Of a stretch of 64,000 nt of DNA, positions 61,101 through 64,000 are shown piece by piece; the stretch's first letter is position 1, and every line of letters starts with the position of its first letter. The position numbers were made by a program, and so were the translations under genes. The notes beneath the pieces were generated by a model. It was not told the DNA's origin, ran no database searches, and was given only the letters and a program-made list of their open reading frames with translations. Source of the stretch: a virus; IMG/VR virus record IMGVR_UViG_3300021963_000021, positions 62,001 through 126,000 of that record, one strand, 5' to 3'.

Positions 61101-64000
61101 GGACTGGCTAAAAAATATGTTCCTAGAATCTACATAGACGACACCTATGTCACTCCTACGAAAGTGATACAAGGCCATGACGGTAGTATCACTGTAGCCT
61201 ATGATGATTATAGAGATGATGTTCTTTTAGAACTTGAAAAAAGAATTTACAATAATATTAAAGAAGAATACAATCCTCAGATTTTAGATACGGATAAAAT
61301 CTATGGAGGGTATTATAGAAATTCTGTCTTTACAAAGAAAGATCTTGATAGTATTTTAGCTTCAGAGTTTTTAAAATGGTCTGCTGGTTTAACCAAAGAC
61401 ATATATGTCAACGACTACTTTGACCAAGACAATCCTTTCACATATACATATTCAAGAGCATCAGACGTAACAAGAACAGAGCAGCTACCTAAGCATTGGA
61501 GAGGTATTTACAAATACATCTACGAAACCGACAGACCCCATATCTGTCCTTGGGAAATGTTAGGCTTCAGCGAAAAACCTCTATGGTGGGAAGATGAATA
61601 CGGTCCTGCTCCTTACACCAGCGGAAATCTGTTGTTATGGGAAGATCTAAGAGATGGGGTTATACGAAAAGGTGCCAGCGCAGGCACACATCCAAGATAT
61701 GCTAGGCCCAACCTCTTACAGATAATACCAGTTGATGAAAATGGCCAACTAAAAGATCCTACAACTATTGGATGTATTGTTGACTATTCTAATAATAAAA
61801 TATCTGAAAGTTTTACATTTGGTGATATAGCACCTGTAGAAAACGCATGGAGGAAAAGCAGTTCTTATCCGTTTGCTGTACTAATCGCCCTTTGCGTACA
61901 ACGTCCAATGGAAGTAATTTCTACAAACTTTGATAGAAACAAAGTTAAAAGAAATATTATTAATCAATTAGTATCTACAGATACAAACCAGTTTATTGAT
62001 CTAGAAACGATTAAATCGTCAGTGGTTGACGGGTATACACCTGTTGGCCTATTCAGTTATGTTTTAGATTACATTAGATCTAATGCTGTTAACACAGAAT
62101 CATTATATGATTTCTTTAGTAACTATAATGTTAAGTTGTCTAGTCGCATTGGCGGGTTTGTTGATAAATCACAACAGAAATATCTATTAGACAGCAAGAG
62201 TCCGCAGAGTAAAACATCTGGAGTGTTTATTCCTCAAGAAGATTACGAGATATTTTTTAATGTAAGTTCACCATCTTCCGTGGTAACATATTCTGGTGTT
62301 ATCATAGAAAAAGTTCCTACAGGATTTAAACTATCAGGGTATGATAAGCTAGATGCTAGTTTTGTATATTATGATTATTTTGCCAGATTAGATGACCCTG
62401 CGATATCCGTTGGAGGCGTCAGCGAAAACTACTCTGATTGGACTACTGAAAAATTTTATAGCAAAGGGGCACTTGTAAAATACAATTCTAAATTTTACAG
62501 AGTCTCTCAAACACATACTAGTGGTCAAACATTTGACAGTAATCAATTTGTTGAAATTTCTACACTTCCACTTGTAGGCGCTGTTACAGCAGTTAAGAGA
62601 ACTTCTTTTGACAAGCAGACTGTGTTAACAACGCCCTATGGAACTGTTATTGAAAATATACAAGGGGTAGTCGATTTCTTGTTAGGCTATCAAGCATACA
62701 TGAAAGATCAAGGACTTGTATTTGATGATTATAATACAGATCTACAAGTTTCAAACGATTGGGAAACCAGTTGTAAAGAATTCATGTTCTGGACAACCCA
62801 TAACTGGGCCACTGGTGCTATCATATCGTTGAGCCCTGCTGCTCTAAAGATAAAAATAACAGCAGTTGGTAGCGTAGCAGATAACATATTAGATACATTC
62901 TACGACTACTCCATATTCAAAGCCGACGGAACAAAGTTATCTCCAGATGAAGTTGATGTATATAGAACCTATAATGAAATTATACTAGCACCTAGTAGTG
63001 TGACTACTGGTATCTATTATGCTAAGATTAGTTTTGTCTTAAAAGAACATGTGGTACTATTCAACGACAGAACTATATTCAATGATGTTATCTATGACAA
63101 AGGTCCTGGTTATAGACAGGAAAGAATTAAAGTTCTAGGTTTTAGAACCAGCGACTGGGACGGTGATTATACAAGTCCGGGATTTATCTATGATGTTGCT
63201 GATATTAATCCTTGGGAAAAATATACTGATTACAGACTAGGCGACATTGTACAATTTAAACAATTTAATTACGTCAGCAAGTATTTCCAGAAAGGTACTG
63301 CTGAGTTTGATAGGGCTGGATGGGAAAAACTTGATTCAGAACCGACGTCTGGTTTAGTAGCAAACTTTGATTATAAAATTAATCAAATTGAAGATTTCTA
63401 CGAAGTTGATTATCAAGGTATCAATAACGAGCAAAAAGTAATGGCTCGACATTCTATTGGTTATCAGAAACGAGAATTTTTACAAGACATGGCAGAAGAT
63501 GAAGTCAGTCAGTTTAGACTTTATCAAGGCTACATCAAAGAAAAAGGCACATACAACGCCATAACTAAGGTGTTTGATAAACTTAGTAGAATCCCCGAAG
63601 ACTCTGTAGAGCTTAAAGAAGAGTGGGCATTCTTGTTAGGAAGCATGGGCGGCACAGAGCAGTATAATGAAATAGAATTTTCTTTGAAACAAAATGCTCT
63701 TAAATTAAATCCTCAACCAGTGCTTTTAAATGAAAGAAACACATCAAAATCTGAATATCAAAATTATATTATTGTAAAGCAGAACGATTATACTGTAGGC
63801 AATAACTCTTATAAATTCCCAGTCAAGGATTATCCTGTAGGCAATTGGACTGCTGGATATGTTTACGCAGATGATGTTGATTATGTAGTTTCTTCATTCG
63901 CAGACATTTATCTACAAGATGTGACCACCTATAAAAACGGTCAAACAACTTGGGTGACATTTACAGATACTGGGTGGAATGTTTTAAGATATAGAATCAG
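58185..64000 (+). CDS. 7: Very large gp7-type baseplate wedge protein (partial, >1938 aa)
   Basis: The frame opens at ATG 58185 (MDKKVFKQSGLPVRKTVDLL) and stays open to the window end. Early landmarks are FLGATLDALVQPGSLERLTG, YIGRTYGKTYNSKDVYLDIT and YYWLPQGP, as in the large wedge protein that follows gp6 in marine T4-like phages. T4 gp7 is 1032 aa, so this is much larger. At ~1418-1460 (DWTTEKFYSKGALVKYNSKF, then YRVSQTHTSG) and ~1674-1720 (WEKYTDYRLGDIVQF) it carries CBM5/12-like modules related to the repeats of the giant fibres. gp7 versus gp8/10-type identity is not settled from the visible part. Confidence 0.7.
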   Translation, partial: MDKKVFKQSGLPVRKTVDLLPEIFKSPSNDKFLGATLDALVQPGSLERLTGYIGRTYGKTYNSKDVYLDITPSLRHSYQLEPGVTVDKNNRTNRFYDYIDFKNQQKYFGSKQERDDLVTGQEHYTWNPPIDWDKFVNYREYYWLPQGPDAVQVLGQGQEVVSSYRVRSDGQNEWLFIPDGLSRNPNIILYRGQTYEFNVNAPGDPFYIRTSNVLGGQSDFNRGVTNNGAEVGKIIFTVPNDAPDLLYYQSSNNINRVGTFRIFNVTDNTYLDVEKEILGKDKYTSTNGVVFSNGLKVEFTGKTTPEKYANGYWIVEGVGTDIRLVKFSDLELPPISNPNQIIVFDDGGFDEQPFDDATSYPSTKDYITINRSSKDKNPWSRYNRWFHRSVVEYAAQLNDSVAQVSESNRAKRPIIEFSSGLQMFNHGTVAKDSVDLIDDFTTDVFSNIEGTAGYNIDGIDLADGMRVLFTADTDSLVKNKIYVVNFITVQTSTNVTNRKQISLVEAEDSNTQPGEGLIVRLGKTNAGRMYHFDGSDWNKSQTKTAINQSPLFDVYDSDGISLSDSSKYGTSSFEGTKIVNYKVGTGVVDSELGFPISYLNIENSGDIVFEVSWETDKFVSRIGTTSTSYEIAANFYRVNKSLSDYSYGNGWALFDNEYYQPIVQVKTISESTDRIVFETCFWKTATREEIFFYLNGKKINDAWTSEINTTRTFVFNKTFAVGDVLTIKVYTDAEPDQGFYEFPVGLEKNPLNQDVKEFSLGQVNDHLGSMVELSKEFNGIFPGSSNLRDISDYRNYGRRFFKHSGISSIALPMLCDKTFNIVKALRFASYEYEKFKNTLLIKVLDLPYDDGSVVDLIEAAISKLTSVKTKNAPFANSDMIGSGAFKSIKYTVEDEGITTFALSSKFDLTVPSDKAVYVYINDNQLLHEVDYEFDSTFGFIKIKKPLVEDDVIEIREYYSTSFNFIPQTPTKLGLAKKYVPRIYIDDTYVTPTKVIQGHDGSITVAYDDYRDDVLLELEKRIYNNIKEEYNPQILDTDKIYGGYYRNSVFTKKDLDSILASEFLKWSAGLTKDIYVNDYFDQDNPFTYTYSRASDVTRTEQLPKHWRGIYKYIYETDRPHICPWEMLGFSEKPLWWEDEYGPAPYTSGNLLLWEDLRDGVIRKGASAGTHPRYARPNLLQIIPVDENGQLKDPTTIGCIVDYSNNKISESFTFGDIAPVENAWRKSSSYPFAVLIALCVQRPMEVISTNFDRNKVKRNIINQLVSTDTNQFIDLETIKSSVVDGYTPVGLFSYVLDYIRSNAVNTESLYDFFSNYNVKLSSRIGGFVDKSQQKYLLDSKSPQSKTSGVFIPQEDYEIFFNVSSPSSVVTYSGVIIEKVPTGFKLSGYDKLDASFVYYDYFARLDDPAISVGGVSENYSDWTTEKFYSKGALVKYNSKFYRVSQTHTSGQTFDSNQFVEISTLPLVGAVTAVKRTSFDKQTVLTTPYGTVIENIQGVVDFLLGYQAYMKDQGLVFDDYNTDLQVSNDWETSCKEFMFWTTHNWATGAIISLSPAALKIKITAVGSVADNILDTFYDYSIFKADGTKLSPDEVDVYRTYNEIILAPSSVTTGIYYAKISFVLKEHVVLFNDRTIFNDVIYDKGPGYRQERIKVLGFRTSDWDGDYTSPGFIYDVADINPWEKYTDYRLGDIVQFKQFNYVSKYFQKGTAEFDRAGWEKLDSEPTSGLVANFDYKINQIEDFYEVDYQGINNEQKVMARHSIGYQKREFLQDMAEDEVSQFRLYQGYIKEKGTYNAITKVFDKLSRIPEDSVELKEEWAFLLGSMGGTEQYNEIEFSLKQNALKLNPQPVLLNERNTSKSEYQNYIIVKQNDYTVGNNSYKFPVKDYPVGNWTAGYVYADDVDYVVSSFADIYLQDVTTYKNGQTTWVTFTDTGWNVLRYRI

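Overview
This window is most likely part of the genome of a lytic T4-like myovirus (Caudoviricetes) of the marine cyanophage/pelagiphage type ('exo-T-even'). Recognisable T4 homologues are the head genes 20, 21, 22 and 23, baseplate genes 48, 53, 5, 25, 6 and a gene-7-type wedge gene, gene 26, the recombination nuclease pair 46/47 and the late sigma factor 55. Most gene groups are preceded by copies of the T4-type late promoter box (TATAAATA and close variants). No host metabolic genes, tRNA genes, integrase, IS elements or CRISPR arrays were seen, so the host cannot be named from this window.

Layout. (1) 1-29.9 kb, minus strand: an adhesion/fibre arsenal. Two tandem cysteine- and glycine-rich proteins are followed by four giant fibre-like proteins (1613-2086 aa) that form two paralogous pairs, with small beta-rich accessory proteins between them. 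Pair A has eight CBM5/12-like repeats, a beta-helix and Asp-box (BNR) propellers. Pair B has a beta-helix (one copy with a LamG-like insertion) and long T/N/G-rich repeats. (2) 29.9-36.4 kb, minus: the head module, transcribed gp20 > 84-aa protein > DUF115-like protein > acidic core protein > gp21 protease > gp22 scaffold > gp23 capsid, ended by a strong UUCG-loop terminator. (3) 36.4-41.6 kb, minus: two paralogous tape-measure-like proteins, one with an intact M23 peptidase and one with a decayed M23 fold. (4) 41.7-42.8 kb, plus: gene 26 and a -1-frame extension with a slippery heptamer, a downstream stem and a possible pseudoknot. (5) 42.8-48.9 kb, minus: a processed-core-like protein, a structured ~500 bp non-coding region, a GIY-YIG-like nuclease, an AT-hook-like protein, gp46, gp47 (behind a consensus sigma70 promoter) and gp55. 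(6) 49-64 kb, plus: tail-tube cap, gp53, a hub protein, gp5 (no lysozyme domain), gp25, gp6 and a very large gp7-type wedge protein that runs off the window.

How it fits together. gp55 would direct late transcription of the head, tail and fibre genes, while gp46/47 drive recombination-dependent replication from an early promoter. gp20-gp23 build the prohead, and gp21 matures it. The tape-measure pair, with gp26 and its frameshifted product as candidate chaperones, would set the tail tube. gp48/53/5/25/6/7 form the baseplate, and the giant fibres and cysteine-rich tips probably mediate host recognition. The most interesting signals are the candidate programmed -1 frameshift in gene 26, the active/dead M23 tape-measure pair, the cysteine-rich tandem proteins, and the structured intergenic region at 44.05-44.54 kb.
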